DNA of 64,000 nt from Bilifractor sp002394235 (GTDB lineage: Bacteria; Bacillota; Clostridia; Lachnospirales; Lachnospiraceae): positions 124,001 through 188,000 of the forward strand of contig NZ_JBQKGJ010000001.1 of NCBI RefSeq assembly GCF_052118845.1, written 5' to 3'. A program made the translations under genes and the position numbers. Under the pieces are notes generated by a model, which was not told the DNA's origin, searched no databases, and saw nothing but the letters and a program-made list of their open reading frames with translations. Below are positions 42,911-52,129 of the stretch, piece by piece; positions within the stretch are counted from its first letter, which is position 1, and each line of letters begins with the position of its first letter.

Positions 42911-45016
42911 TCATTTGACGTCATTCATCATATCTGATTCCGATAAATCTTTCAACGGCTCATTTAATTCTTCCGTTCCCGGAAGCACAAATTTTCCATT
43001 TTGAATCAGCGTGATCTCTTCTCCGTCTGCCTTTTCCACGGTAATGCTTCCCAGTTCCTCATAGGGAATCGTGATATCGGTGTGACAGCCGAAATAAGCC
43101 TTGCCCGGGTCTGTTTTGCGCAGGATGGAACGCTCGTTATCCCTCGCGATGATTTCCTTGCCATCCGGATTATAGACGGCATTGTCTTCCTCCCAGCTAT
43201 AGCAGGTATCGCCGAACGCAAAGTGCGGTCCCATTTTCTCCGCGATCAGGATCGGCAGCTTGTCCGCAATCCCGTAGATCTTCGCCATACGGTACGCTGT
43301 CGTATTGGTTCCAATGGCACATTCGCCCATTGGAAGTGACGCGTGATGGAACAGAATATTTTCCTCGATATAGCGGCGGTTTGCCTCCTCCGACGCGAAA
43401 TTGCCGCAGCTGTAGCCGGCAACCATACCGTCTCTGACCTCAATCTTCAGGTCCCGGTACTGGAATTCCCCGAGATAAACCCGGCTCACATGCAATACTC
43501 CGTTTGTCCCCTTCAGAACCGGAGAGGTGAATACTTCTCCGACTGGAATATTCACATCTGCCACACAGTTTTCAAAATTTGTCTGATGTTCCGGATCCGT
43601 CAGTGTATGCAGTGCCACCCTGAGGTCGGTACAGTTGCCGTTCATTCCTCTGACCCGGACCGCCGTGCCCTGATCCAGGGCGTTGATGAGCTTCTGCTGG
43701 ATTTTCTGATACTTCCGGTAATCGAGATTATTGATCTTCACGGTTTCCCGGAAAATATCACGGAAGCGTTCTCCGATTGCGGGTACGGGATAGGCAATGA
43801 TCGTAAAGCTTCGCTCCGATCCGATGATATAACGGTTCGTAATCTGTCCCGCCTCATTGTTGTACCGCACCTGCTCCTTCTGCTGCTCCTCGGTCAGAGT
43901 ACAGCTGTGCCGGGATTCCGCCGGAGTGAAAGGCGTCTCACCAAACACATCCATACACGCCGGACCGCCGTGGACCTTCGCCAGGTCCTTGTATTTCTCG
44001 TATGCTGCCCGCAGTCCCTGCAGCTTCCGGGTGACAAAACGCTCATCAAGGAAGATGCCTGCGTCGTTTCGGTGATCATATTCAAACTGAGGATTCGGTA
44101 CGGCTCCGTAGTAGCCAATCCTCAGATGCTGTCTCTTATTCACCGCATGTGTGGCGGAACGATATATGACGCTTTCCAGCCCCATTTCCCGGAACTGAAG
44201 AACCGCCTGCCGCACAACCCGCTCGAAGCCGAGCCGGTATCGGATGTTGACCGTCTTTTTTTTGCGGATATCCTTGTGACCGACCTCAAATCCGATCCGA
44301 TACCCCTCTGTCCATGTGCGGGCAATCGACGCGATTTCCTCCTCGGAGAGGGTGTTCAGAAATAACGCCGTCTGTTCCTCGTTCTCTGTCACATATTCCC
44401 CAAACCGGTACAGATACCGCAGGTCGCCAAGGTCCTCCTTCATGATGATGTCCCGTGCAAAGGAAAGTCCGGGATCCAGACATTCGCGGGTTCTTCTGTC
44501 CATCATCTCCGCGGAGTAATCGCTGCAGTACCAGTACAGCGACTCCCGGATCAGTTCCGGTTCCGGAAGCTCACCGCCTGTAAACAGCTGATACACCTCA
44601 AGAAAAATTTCCAGAGAAATCAGCATGTCCCATACTCTGTCCTCAAACGCATAGACAACGGTTCCCCGGAGCTCCATGTACAGAAAAGAAAAGAGCTGCC
44701 CGTAATCCTCACCGAGGGTATCGGCAGAGAAATCAGGATTTCCAAAGCTCTTCCCGTAATTTTCCGGAAGTATGTCCTGATACATGCTGTGGTTCTGTTC
44801 TCTCAGCTCCTCCAACGAGGCATCCCTGAATTCTCCTCTTTCCTTCTTCAGCATCAGCTCCGCCATATCCGAGAGAAAAGCAGCTTCCTGCTCAAACCAC
44901 GCCCTGAAAGGCTCTCGCACCCTTTTCTCCCCCGGAATCTCTCTTACGCGTCCGAGCGCAAGCGAGAAGCGTTCCTTATAATCTTCGGTATCCGCAATAA
45001 TCTGTTCGTTCCTCAA
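42911..45016 (-). CDS. M29-family aminopeptidase with long N-terminal extension
   Basis: The 701-residue protein starts with TTG overlapping the stop of the HD-domain gene (TTGA overlap), which suggests translational coupling. The C-terminal part carries M29 metallopeptidase marks: NIPVGEVFTSPVL, MGECAIGTNTTAY (Glu565), AEKMGPHFAFGDTCYSWE (His598) and GCHTDITIPY (His645, Asp647). Usual M29 enzymes have about 400 residues. The additional N-terminal 300 residues are helical and acidic and I do not recognise them. It should remove N-terminal residues from peptides using two metal ions. Confidence 0.87.
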   Translation of the reverse strand: MRNEQIIADTEDYKERFSLALGRVREIPGEKRVREPFRAWFEQEAAFLSDMAELMLKKERGEFRDASLEELREQNHSMYQDILPENYGKSFGNPDFSADTLGEDYGQLFSFLYMELRGTVVYAFEDRVWDMLISLEIFLEVYQLFTGGELPEPELIRESLYWYCSDYSAEMMDRRTRECLDPGLSFARDIIMKEDLGDLRYLYRFGEYVTENEEQTALFLNTLSEEEIASIARTWTEGYRIGFEVGHKDIRKKKTVNIRYRLGFERVVRQAVLQFREMGLESVIYRSATHAVNKRQHLRIGYYGAVPNPQFEYDHRNDAGIFLDERFVTRKLQGLRAAYEKYKDLAKVHGGPACMDVFGETPFTPAESRHSCTLTEEQQKEQVRYNNEAGQITNRYIIGSERSFTIIAYPVPAIGERFRDIFRETVKINNLDYRKYQKIQQKLINALDQGTAVRVRGMNGNCTDLRVALHTLTDPEHQTNFENCVADVNIPVGEVFTSPVLKGTNGVLHVSRVYLGEFQYRDLKIEVRDGMVAGYSCGNFASEEANRRYIEENILFHHASLPMGECAIGTNTTAYRMAKIYGIADKLPILIAEKMGPHFAFGDTCYSWEEDNAVYNPDGKEIIARDNERSILRKTDPGKAYFGCHTDITIPYEELGSITVEKADGEEITLIQNGKFVLPGTEELNEPLKDLSESDMMNDVK

Positions 45017-45609
45017 GGTTTTAAACTGCCCTTCCTGATATTTTCCGCAAGAATTTCCTGCATATAAGACCAGATCTCCTCTGATCCGGTTCCTGTCTTC
45101 GCGTTTCTCTGCCTGACCTGAGACTGGTTCACACCATGCTCCCTCCAGTCTCCACCGCCGTTCGAATTGTTCAGCAGCATCGGCTGAAAATTATCCATCA
45201 CATGCGCGAAACGGGCTTCCGGTGTCTCGTATGCGTCAAACTCCTCCCAGATTTCACGGAGCTTACGCCCCTGATCCTCCGGCAGAAGCCCGAATATCCG
45301 CTCCGCCGCCTTCATCTCCCGGTCTGCCTCTGTCTTTTTGGCCTCCTCATCGTATGCGTAGGTGTCCCCGGCATCGATCTCGACGATATCGTGAATCAGT
45401 ACCATCAGAATCGTACGCACAATATCAATCTCCTGATTGGAATACTCCCTGAGTATCCATGTCATGACAGCCAGATGCCATGCGTGGTCCGCGTCATCCT
45501 CACGGCGGCCGTGTCCTGTCAGATGGGTCTGACGGAGAATGTTTTTCTCCTTGTCAATCTCAAGAATAAAAGCAAGCTGTTTCCGGAATCGCTCCTGATC
45601 CATTTCCAT
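45013..45609 (-). CDS. HD-domain hydrolase (YfbR/COG1896 type)
   Basis: The ATG at 45609 (MEMDQERFRK) with GGAGGCGG upstream gives 198 residues. HD ligands are seen in DDADHAWHLAVM and VLIHDIVEIDAGD. Relatives are 5'-deoxynucleotidases or broad nucleotide phosphohydrolases. The location between pyr and pur genes fits nucleotide metabolism. The reaction is not proven. Confidence 0.82.
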   Translation of the reverse strand: MEMDQERFRKQLAFILEIDKEKNILRQTHLTGHGRREDDADHAWHLAVMTWILREYSNQEIDIVRTILMVLIHDIVEIDAGDTYAYDEEAKKTEADREMKAAERIFGLLPEDQGRKLREIWEEFDAYETPEARFAHVMDNFQPMLLNNSNGGGDWREHGVNQSQVRQRNAKTGTGSEEIWSYMQEILAENIRKGSLKP

Positions 45610-45757
45610 ATAAAATCCGCCTCCATTCTGCCGCACAGCATCACCGGCATTCACGGTCCTTCTTCTGCCTCACATTGGCGCCGATATATCCTGCTCCCAT
45701 TTCTGCAGGCACCTTAAGCGGCGCTTATGTATTTTCTGCTTTCTGCCTCTGCTTTCT

Positions 45758-46081
45758 TTAATGAATGCCCAGCAGGAAAAGCACAATCCACAGGATCGAC
45801 ATGATGCCTGAGGCAATCGCCGACAAGGTTCCTCTGCGAACGCTCTCTGATTTTTCCGAGAGCGCACGCATGCCCAGGTAAAACGCGTAGAAGGAAAAAA
45901 GCATCGCGATCAGCCCCGCGCAGCCGAGAGCAATCCCGCCCTGCGCCTGCACAACAAAGGAGATCAGAACCGTTACCAGGAGCGCGCCTAACGAGATCAA
46001 AGAGAGTATCAGGGATACTCTGGTGTCCGTAAATTTATCTTTTTTGATAAAGGTATATTTTACATTTTTCTTCTTAATCAT
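45758..46081 (-). CDS. Small membrane protein, DUF6142-like
   Basis: The 107-residue protein has a basic N-terminus and three hydrophobic segments (about 22-45, 48-71 and 83-105). It starts seven bases after the pyrE stop and so is likely in the pyr operon. The family assignment is from memory of similar Lachnospiraceae proteins. No function is known. Confidence 0.68.
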   Translation of the reverse strand: MIKKKNVKYTFIKKDKFTDTRVSLILSLISLGALLVTVLISFVVQAQGGIALGCAGLIAMLFSFYAFYLGMRALSEKSESVRRGTLSAIASGIMSILWIVLFLLGIH

Positions 46082-46087
46082 GCCGCC

Positions 46088-46783
46088 TCAGAACAACCCC
46101 TGATATTCCTCTGCCCCGTACTGCGCGTAATAGCTGCGGATCGCATGCTTCTGATCTTCTGTAAGCGTCATTCGTCCAGTCTCCTGATTTTCTCCGAGAT
46201 AGCGGAAGACATCAGCCATTGAGACAATGGCATTCGCCGGGAATCCGTATTTTTCAGTAATCTCCGAAAGTGCGCTTCTGGTTCCTTTTCCACGCTCCAT
46301 GCGGTTCAGGGATACCATGAGCCCCTTGATCTGCACATCGCCCTGCGCCTGAATAATCGGGAAAGTTTCCTCGATCGACTTTCCGGAGGTGGTCACATCC
46401 TCGATGATGACAACCCGGTCTCCGTCCCTGATTTCACTCCCCAGAAGGATTCCCTTGTCGCCGCCGTGATCCTTCGCTTCCTTACGGTTGGAGCAGTACT
46501 TCACATCGACTCCGTAGAGGTCGCTGATGGCGATCGCGGTTACAACTGAAAGCGGGATTCCCTTATATGCAGGTCCGAAGAGAATATCAAAGTCAAGCCC
46601 GTAGCTGTCATGAATAGCTCTTGCGTAAAACTCGCCGAGCTTCTTCAGCTGCGATCCGGTTACATACGCGCCGGCATTCATGAAGAAAGGCGATTTTCTT
46701 CCGCTCTTCAGCGTAAAATCTCCGAACTTCAATACATGACTGTCAATCATAAAATCAATAAACTGTTTTTTGTATTCTTCCAT
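46088..46783 (-). CDS. pyrE: Orotate phosphoribosyltransferase
   Basis: The ATG at 46783 (MEEYKKQFIDFM) gives 231 residues. The upstream in-frame part would read into a 97-bp repeat and is rejected. The PRPP loop is VVIIEDVTTSGKSIEE and the orotate region is LKSGRKSPFFMNAG. It adds the ribose phosphate to orotate. It is the last biosynthetic gene of pyrC-F-K-D-E, with a 97-bp element between pyrD and pyrE. Confidence 0.96.
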   Translation of the reverse strand: MEEYKKQFIDFMIDSHVLKFGDFTLKSGRKSPFFMNAGAYVTGSQLKKLGEFYARAIHDSYGLDFDILFGPAYKGIPLSVVTAIAISDLYGVDVKYCSNRKEAKDHGGDKGILLGSEIRDGDRVVIIEDVTTSGKSIEETFPIIQAQGDVQIKGLMVSLNRMERGKGTRSALSEITEKYGFPANAIVSMADVFRYLGENQETGRMTLTEDQKHAIRSYYAQYGAEEYQGLF

Positions 46784-46860
46784 CTTTTCTCTGTCGCTCC
46801 TTCCAATCTGCAGCAGACCGTCTTCATCGGTCTGCCACGGCGGTGATCCCATCGCCTCAC

Positions 46861-46957
46861 AACGAGATAAAACACGCTGCGCGAGTTTTATCTCGCTATC
46901 GCGACGCTCGCCGCACACGAATACTTCGCATTCGGCTGCGGCTCACTGTTCGCGTAA
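46861..46957 (+). repeat. 97-bp two-hairpin interspersed element, copy 4 (inside the pyr operon)
   Basis: Same orientation as the others. Its right end meets a weak hairpin (GTGA.CAG/CTG.TCAC, about 46964-46986) just after pyrD. This is the only copy within an apparent operon. Confidence 0.9.
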
Positions 46958-47021
46958 ATTAATGTGAGCAGATGGGTACTGATCACTTCGACAAATTCTC
47001 CGTATCTGCGCTGTCTGCCCA

Positions 47022-47939
47022 TCATCCCTCAACTGCGCCTACAAGATCCTGTACGCTGTCGATTCCATTTTCTTCCAGGTATCGTTCGATTCCCGCTACC
47101 ACATCCAGGGTTGCGCGCGGATTTATGAAATTCGCGGTTCCCACCGACACAGCCGTTGCTCCCGCGAGAATAAATTCCAGCGCATCCTCCGCGGACGCGA
47201 TACCGCCCATTCCAATGACCGGAATATGCACCGCATGCGCCGCTTCATATACCATCCGGACGGCAATCGGCTTTACGGCCGGACCAGACATTCCGCCGGT
47301 CCTGTTCGCCAGGACAAATTTCCGGCGGTTCACATCGATTTTCATACCGGTCAGGGTATTGATAAGCGAAACCGCGTCTGCGCCTCCTGCCTCCACTGCC
47401 CTGGCCATCTCCCCGATGTCGGTGACATTCGGGCTGAGCTTCATGATGATCGGCTGCTTCGCCACTTTCTTACATGCTTTTGTGATTTTTTCCGCGACAG
47501 ACGGAACCGTTCCGAAGGCAATTCCTCCTTCTCTGACGTTCGGGCAGGAGATATTGATCTCCAGCATATCCACGGGTTCATCCGCCAGCCGTTCCACCAC
47601 TTCCGTATATTCCTCGGCCGAATGGCCGCAGACATTTACGATGATTTTTGTGTCATATTTCTTCAAAAACGGAAGGTCTCTCCTACAGAAGACCTCAACA
47701 CCCGGATTCTGGAGACCGATGGCATTCAGCATGCCGCCGTACACCTCGGCCACCCTCGGTGTCGGGTTGCCGGGCCACGGCACATTGGCCACGCCCTTCG
47801 TTACAACGGCTCCGAGTCCGTTCAGGTCTACAAATTCACTGTATTCCTCGCCGGACCCGAAAGTTCCGGACGCTGTCATGACCGGATTTTTCAATTCCAC
47901 CCCGGCGATCTTCACGCTAAGTCTGTTCGTTGTTCCCAT
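47022..47939 (-). CDS. pyrD: Dihydroorotate dehydrogenase, type 1B catalytic subunit
   Basis: The 305-residue FMN enzyme has NPVMTASGTFGSGEEY, the catalytic Cys in INISCPNVREGG and the C-terminal GMGGIASAEDALEFI flavin-binding stretch. In the type 1B form it pairs with PyrK and uses NAD. pyrK lies just upstream. GGAGG precedes the ATG. Confidence 0.96.
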   Translation of the reverse strand: MGTTNRLSVKIAGVELKNPVMTASGTFGSGEEYSEFVDLNGLGAVVTKGVANVPWPGNPTPRVAEVYGGMLNAIGLQNPGVEVFCRRDLPFLKKYDTKIIVNVCGHSAEEYTEVVERLADEPVDMLEINISCPNVREGGIAFGTVPSVAEKITKACKKVAKQPIIMKLSPNVTDIGEMARAVEAGGADAVSLINTLTGMKIDVNRRKFVLANRTGGMSGPAVKPIAVRMVYEAAHAVHIPVIGMGGIASAEDALEFILAGATAVSVGTANFINPRATLDVVAGIERYLEENGIDSVQDLVGAVEG

Positions 47940-47993
47940 CTATCTGTGCCTCCAGCTGATTCAGGTTTTCTTTCTATGCGCAAGGATAATCTC

Positions 47994-48860
47994 TCAGAGA
48001 TCCAGAGTCATTACATTAAACACCGGTCCGTCCTTGCACACCCTGGTATTCTTCACCTGAGAATGACCGTCGATCTCCCGTGTCCTGCAGACACACGCAA
48101 GACAGGCGCCGATTCCGCAAGCCATCCGCTCCTCCATGGAAACCCAGCAGGGTATCTGCTCCTTTTCGGCCCATGCCTTCAGAGCGCGGAGCATAGGAAG
48201 CGGTCCACACGCAAAAATCACCTCCGGCTTCCTTCCATCGGCACGGATCGCGTCCATTACATTTCCTCTCGTTCCCACGCTTCCGTCTTCCGTCGCGATG
48301 ATCGTATCGCCGTACCGGTCAAATTCTGACTTCAGAAAGCAGTCACTGCGATAACCGATGACGCTGATCACCTCTGTATCACGAATCTTCGCATTGACTC
48401 CGTCGGACTTTTCGGAAACTCTCTGCTCATCTTCAATCACATCTGACTGTTCCTCATCAAGTGCCGCGCTTTCGGAAAGTACTTTCGCCGTTTCCAGAAG
48501 CGGCGGAACTCCGATTCCTCCTCCGATGAGAAACACTCTTTTGCCCGCCGCTTCCTCGAGCGGGAAGCCATTGCCAAGAGGTCCCAGAATCTCCAGTTTT
48601 TCACCGGCACTCATCTGCGCCATCTCATCCGTTCCCGCCCCGGAAACACGGTAGACCAGACGGATCGTCTGCCGCTCCGCGTCAATTCCGCAGAGGCTGA
48701 TCGGCCGCGGAAGCAGCCTGCTTTTGTCATGGAGAAAAACATTTACAAACTGTCCGGGAACTGCCTCGCCGGAAATTTCCGGTGCCTGAAGAACCATATC
48801 ATAGATGCCATCGCTGATCCGGTTCTGGCTGACGATTGTTGCCGTCTCCTTTACTTTCAT
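47994..48860 (-). CDS. pyrK: Dihydroorotate dehydrogenase electron transfer subunit
   Basis: The ATG at 48860 (MKVKETATIV) gives 289 residues. It has the FAD domain (RPISLCGID), the NAD-binding GGGIGVPPLLETAK and the [2Fe-2S] Cys group in MACGIGACLACVCRTRE plus a later Cys. It is about 25-30 residues longer than usual because of an acidic insert after GVPPLLETAKVLSESA. It passes electrons from PyrD to NAD. It begins 26 bp after the pyrF stop. Confidence 0.94.
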   Translation of the reverse strand: MKVKETATIVSQNRISDGIYDMVLQAPEISGEAVPGQFVNVFLHDKSRLLPRPISLCGIDAERQTIRLVYRVSGAGTDEMAQMSAGEKLEILGPLGNGFPLEEAAGKRVFLIGGGIGVPPLLETAKVLSESAALDEEQSDVIEDEQRVSEKSDGVNAKIRDTEVISVIGYRSDCFLKSEFDRYGDTIIATEDGSVGTRGNVMDAIRADGRKPEVIFACGPLPMLRALKAWAEKEQIPCWVSMEERMACGIGACLACVCRTREIDGHSQVKNTRVCKDGPVFNVMTLDL

Positions 48861-48885
48861 ATGTTTTCGCTGTCCTTTCAAAGAT

Positions 48886-49815
48886 TCATCTGACTGCTTC
48901 CAGAGCACTGTTGATATCCCGGATCATGTCGACAACCGCAGCCCTGGAGGCATCCGCGAAATGGTCCTCGCCATACTCCGCATATTCTTCCTTCCGGTAT
49001 GCACAGATGATTCCGCGGGAGGAATTAATAATCGCCCCGAGTCCGTCCTCATTGAAAAAGTCAGTGAGATCGGCGCCTTTTCCACCCTGCGCACCGTATC
49101 CCGGAACCAATATGAAGGTCTTCGGCATGATTTTCCGGAGCATTCTTCCCTGTTCCGGATAGGTTGCTCCTACAACGGCGCCGATATAGCTGTATTCATC
49201 GCCCATCGCCTCGCGTCCCCACTCAGCTACCTTTTCGCCCACCAGCTCATACAGAGGCTTTCCGTCCACCAGCCGGTCCTGGAACTCTCCGCTTGACGGA
49301 TTTGACGTCTTCACGAGAACAAATATTCCCTTCTTCTCCTCGCGGCAGACCTTGATAAACGGATTGATGCCGTCGCTTCCCAGATAAGGATTGACCGTCG
49401 CAAAATCCTCATGGAAACCGGAATACTCTTTATTTCCGACCTTCACATGCCCGAGATGGCCGACAGCGTAGGCCTCCGAGGTTGATCCGATATCGCCGCG
49501 TTTCACATCTCCGATCACGACAAGCCCCTTGCTCTGGCAATATGAAACTGTTCTCTCATAAACAGCCATCCCCGGTACGCCGAACTGCTCATACATCGCG
49601 ACCTGCGGCTTCACCGCAGGGATCAGATCGAAGGTTGCATCTACAATTTCCTTGTTGAACTCCCAGACCGCCTCCGCAGCGCCTTCCAGCGTTTCTCCGT
49701 ACTGATGGAACGCTTTTCTCCAGATAGATTCCGGCACATAGGAAAGCATCGGATCCAGACCGACGACCACCGGCGCGTTCTTTTCTCTGATGTTCTGAAT
49801 CAGGCGATTAATCAT
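48886..49815 (-). CDS. pyrF: Orotidine 5'-phosphate decarboxylase, type 2
   Basis: The ATG at 49815 (MINRLIQNIREK) with AAGGAAG upstream gives 309 residues. VVVGLDPML, VIGDVKRGDIGSTSEAYA (catalytic Lys-Asp region) and FILVPGYGAQGG identify the long type 2 class. It decarboxylates OMP to UMP. The start overlaps the pyrC stop by eight bases. Confidence 0.95.
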   Translation of the reverse strand: MINRLIQNIREKNAPVVVGLDPMLSYVPESIWRKAFHQYGETLEGAAEAVWEFNKEIVDATFDLIPAVKPQVAMYEQFGVPGMAVYERTVSYCQSKGLVVIGDVKRGDIGSTSEAYAVGHLGHVKVGNKEYSGFHEDFATVNPYLGSDGINPFIKVCREEKKGIFVLVKTSNPSSGEFQDRLVDGKPLYELVGEKVAEWGREAMGDEYSYIGAVVGATYPEQGRMLRKIMPKTFILVPGYGAQGGKGADLTDFFNEDGLGAIINSSRGIICAYRKEEYAEYGEDHFADASRAAVVDMIRDINSALEAVR

Positions 49816-51106
49816 AGTACATTCTTCCTTTCTGATATACGATTTTCCCGCCGCAGATCGTGGTGTCGACCCGGCCGGTAACCTCACAGCCGTCAAACGG
49901 TGTATTTTTTCCCCGGGATTCAAATTCCCGCGCGTCAATCTTATAGGATACATCGGGATCGATGATCGTTATATCCGCTTCCTTGCCCTCTGCAAGGGAT
50001 CCCCTCTGATCCAGATGCAGAATTTTCGCCGGGCCCGCGCTCATCCGCTCCGCCATCTGCATTGGTGTCAGGATACCGGTTTTGACCAGATAGGTGATGG
50101 TCAGCGCGACGGAAGTCTCGAGGCCGACAATTCCGAAGGGGGCCTTTTCCATGGGCTGATCCTTCTCCTCGCGCGTGTGGGGCGCATGATCCGTGCTGAT
50201 TGCTTCAAATACTCCCTCAGCCAGCCCCCTGCAGAGTGCCTTTCTGTCCTCTTCGGTGCGCAGCGGCGGATTCATTTTGTAGTTCGTGTCGCCGTGCACT
50301 CTGTCGCTGCTCGTCAGAATGAAATGATGCGGGCAGACCTCGCCGGACACATCCCAGCCTTTTTCTTTTGCCGCCTTCAGCATCTCGTAGCTTCCCTTCG
50401 TGGAGCAGTGACAGAGATGAAGATGTGCACCTGTCTCATGAGCAAGGATCATGTCTCTCGCGATGATGACATCCTCCACCGAATTTGTGATACCGGGAAG
50501 GCCCTCAGCTCTGGATATCTCATCCGCATTCACACAGCCGCCCTGTACGAGATTCCTGTCCTCGCAGTGATCCAGAAACGGAATGTTCAGTTCACGGCAG
50601 ATTTTCATTGCCTCCCGCGCAAGCTCAGCGTTCATGACCGACTTTCCATCCTCGGAAACAGCGGGGATCCCATGCTTCGCCATTCCTCTGATATCGGCCA
50701 GCTTTTCACCGGCCTGCCCCTCAGTGACCGCTCCGGCCTGAAGCACATGAATCGACGCGGTATGCTCCGCCTTGTGCATAACATAGTCGATGCGGTCCGG
50801 GCTGTCACAGACCGGTTTTGTATTTGGCATCGCAACGATGGTGGTAATGCCTCCTCTGGCAGCCGCCTTCGAGCCGGTAGTCACATCTTCCTTCCAGGTA
50901 AGCCCCGGATCACGAAGATGCACATGCAGATCGATCAGCCCGGGCATGATCCACATGCCCCTTGCGTCGATCTCCCGGTCCGCCTTTTCTGTTATCTTTT
51001 TCGCGACTCTGGTGATTTTTCCTCCGGACAGATAGAGATCAGCGATGCCGTCAAAACGGGTGTCCGGATCGATGATTCTGCCGTTTCTTATCAGAATTGT
51101 ATCCAT
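49808..51106 (-). CDS. pyrC: Dihydroorotase
   Basis: The 432-residue class I enzyme has the metal site DLHVHLRDPGLTWKED, the Asp/His residues of FLDHCED and LHLCHCSTKGS, and ISTDHAPHTREEK. It closes carbamoyl-aspartate to dihydroorotate. It heads the pyr operon behind a good promoter at 51202-51230. The upstream leader of about 95 nt shows no PyrR attenuator that I can recognise. Confidence 0.96.
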   Translation of the reverse strand: MDTILIRNGRIIDPDTRFDGIADLYLSGGKITRVAKKITEKADREIDARGMWIMPGLIDLHVHLRDPGLTWKEDVTTGSKAAARGGITTIVAMPNTKPVCDSPDRIDYVMHKAEHTASIHVLQAGAVTEGQAGEKLADIRGMAKHGIPAVSEDGKSVMNAELAREAMKICRELNIPFLDHCEDRNLVQGGCVNADEISRAEGLPGITNSVEDVIIARDMILAHETGAHLHLCHCSTKGSYEMLKAAKEKGWDVSGEVCPHHFILTSSDRVHGDTNYKMNPPLRTEEDRKALCRGLAEGVFEAISTDHAPHTREEKDQPMEKAPFGIVGLETSVALTITYLVKTGILTPMQMAERMSAGPAKILHLDQRGSLAEGKEADITIIDPDVSYKIDAREFESRGKNTPFDGCEVTGRVDTTICGGKIVYQKGRMYYD

Positions 51107-51201
51107 AACGATTTCTGCCTTTCCGTATGAGGGACATCCGGCCGGATTTCATCAAACCTTCTTTTGTGCCTTTCCTGTCCCGGGCATAAATTTCCGTTTA
51201 C

Positions 51202-51230
51202 AGTATACAAGATGGTGCCTGAGAATTCAA
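51202..51230 (-). promoter_or_regulatory. Sigma-A promoter of the pyr operon
   Basis: TTGAAT (51225-51230), 17-bp spacer, TATACT (51202-51207), about 95 bp before pyrC. Confidence 0.7.
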
Positions 51231-51362
51231 GAATCACCCCTTGTCTTGTCATGGAAAAGAGCTCCCGGAAAAAAGCGTGAAAAAAGCGAAAAACTTTGCC
51301 GATACTGCCCCGGAGTCCGTTGAAGAGGCCACTGAAAAGAAAGTCGAATTGTTCAAATTTTC

Positions 51363-51391
51363 TTGACTTTTCAACCTTTCAAACCTATAAT
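51363..51391 (+). promoter_or_regulatory. Sigma-A promoter of the cold-shock gene
   Basis: TTGACT (51363-51368), 17-bp spacer, TATAAT (51386-51391). The 5' leader is about 55 nt. Confidence 0.75.
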
Positions 51392-51453
51392 CAAATCACG
51401 GTGAAAGCTTCACCGATTCATTATTTTTCTTAGTAAGTATGGAGGTACTTCAA

Positions 51454-51654
51454 ATGAACAAGGGCACTGTTAAGTGGTTCAATGCTGAAAAAGGTTATGG
51501 TTTCATCACTGGTGAGGACGGAAAGGACGTATTTGTTCACTTCTCAGCAATCCAGGGTGAGGGATTCAAATCTCTGGACGAGGGCCAGGCTGTTTCCTAT
51601 GATCTGGTTGAAGGCGCAAAGGGAATGCAGGCAGCAAACGTTGTTAAACTGTAA
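51454..51654 (+). CDS. Cold-shock protein (CspA family)
   Basis: The ATG at 51454 (MNKGTVKWFN) with GGAGGT upstream gives 66 residues, the usual length. RNP1 is KGYGFITG and RNP2 is VFVHFSAI on one OB-fold domain. It binds single-stranded RNA and acts as an RNA chaperone. It is a single-gene unit divergent from the pyr operon, ended by a terminator whose tail has expanded into a minisatellite. Confidence 0.95.
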   Translation: MNKGTVKWFNAEKGYGFITGEDGKDVFVHFSAIQGEGFKSLDEGQAVSYDLVEGAKGMQAANVVKL

Positions 51655-51803
51655 TTTCAGCGAATGAACCCGAATCACTAATCCAGACATCGAAAGAATT
51701 GCTTTTCTTGTTACAGCATTTTGAAGCATTGATTTATATATATAGATATTAAGTTACGCATCAAGTGTTTGCACACGTTATAATCAGTTCAATCGAAAAA
51801 TCA

Positions 51804-51832
51804 CCGTCTTCCGCTCCGGAAGGCGGTTTTTT
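51804..51832 (+). terminator. Terminator downstream of cspA
   Basis: ACCGTCTTCCG pairs with CGGAAGGCGGT and is followed by seven T residues. Confidence 0.85.
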
Positions 51833-51950
51833 TCTGCTGTCTCATCTTTGAAAAGCGGGTTTTCTCTGTTGGCGCATCCCAAAAAGGCGGTTTTTCTCTG
51901 CTGGCGCATCTCAAAAAAGCGGTTTCCTCTGCTGACGCATCTCAAAAAGG
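51823..51950. repeat. 32-bp minisatellite grown from the terminator tail
   Basis: Units start at 51823, 51855, 51887 and 51919 (GCGGTTTTTCTCTGCTGGCG...). The first contains the 3' arm and T-tract of the terminator. A further short hairpin (GGCG...CGCC) follows. The rest of 51655-52129 shows no gene. Confidence 0.92.
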
Positions 51951-52129
51951 CGCCCTGCTCTCGCAGAACGCCTTGTAGATCTTGTGCTATATTATTGCTG
52001 CCATACATAATCCCTATGGCTGCTGCTGTAAAATATCTTTTATGCCTGCGCTTCCTCTATGACTGCTGTCATGCATGGCACTTATGGGCATTGACGGGAG
52101 AAATCATTCTCTCGTTCTGCCGGAATCCG

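Noticed and set aside
51107..51453. PyrR attenuator or other riboswitch before pyrC
   Set aside because: No anti-antiterminator or PyrR-binding hairpin could be recognised in the leader of about 95 nt.
51823..51950. CRISPR-like array of four 32-bp units
   Set aside because: Units are contiguous with no unique spacers and derive from the terminator tail. No cas genes are near.
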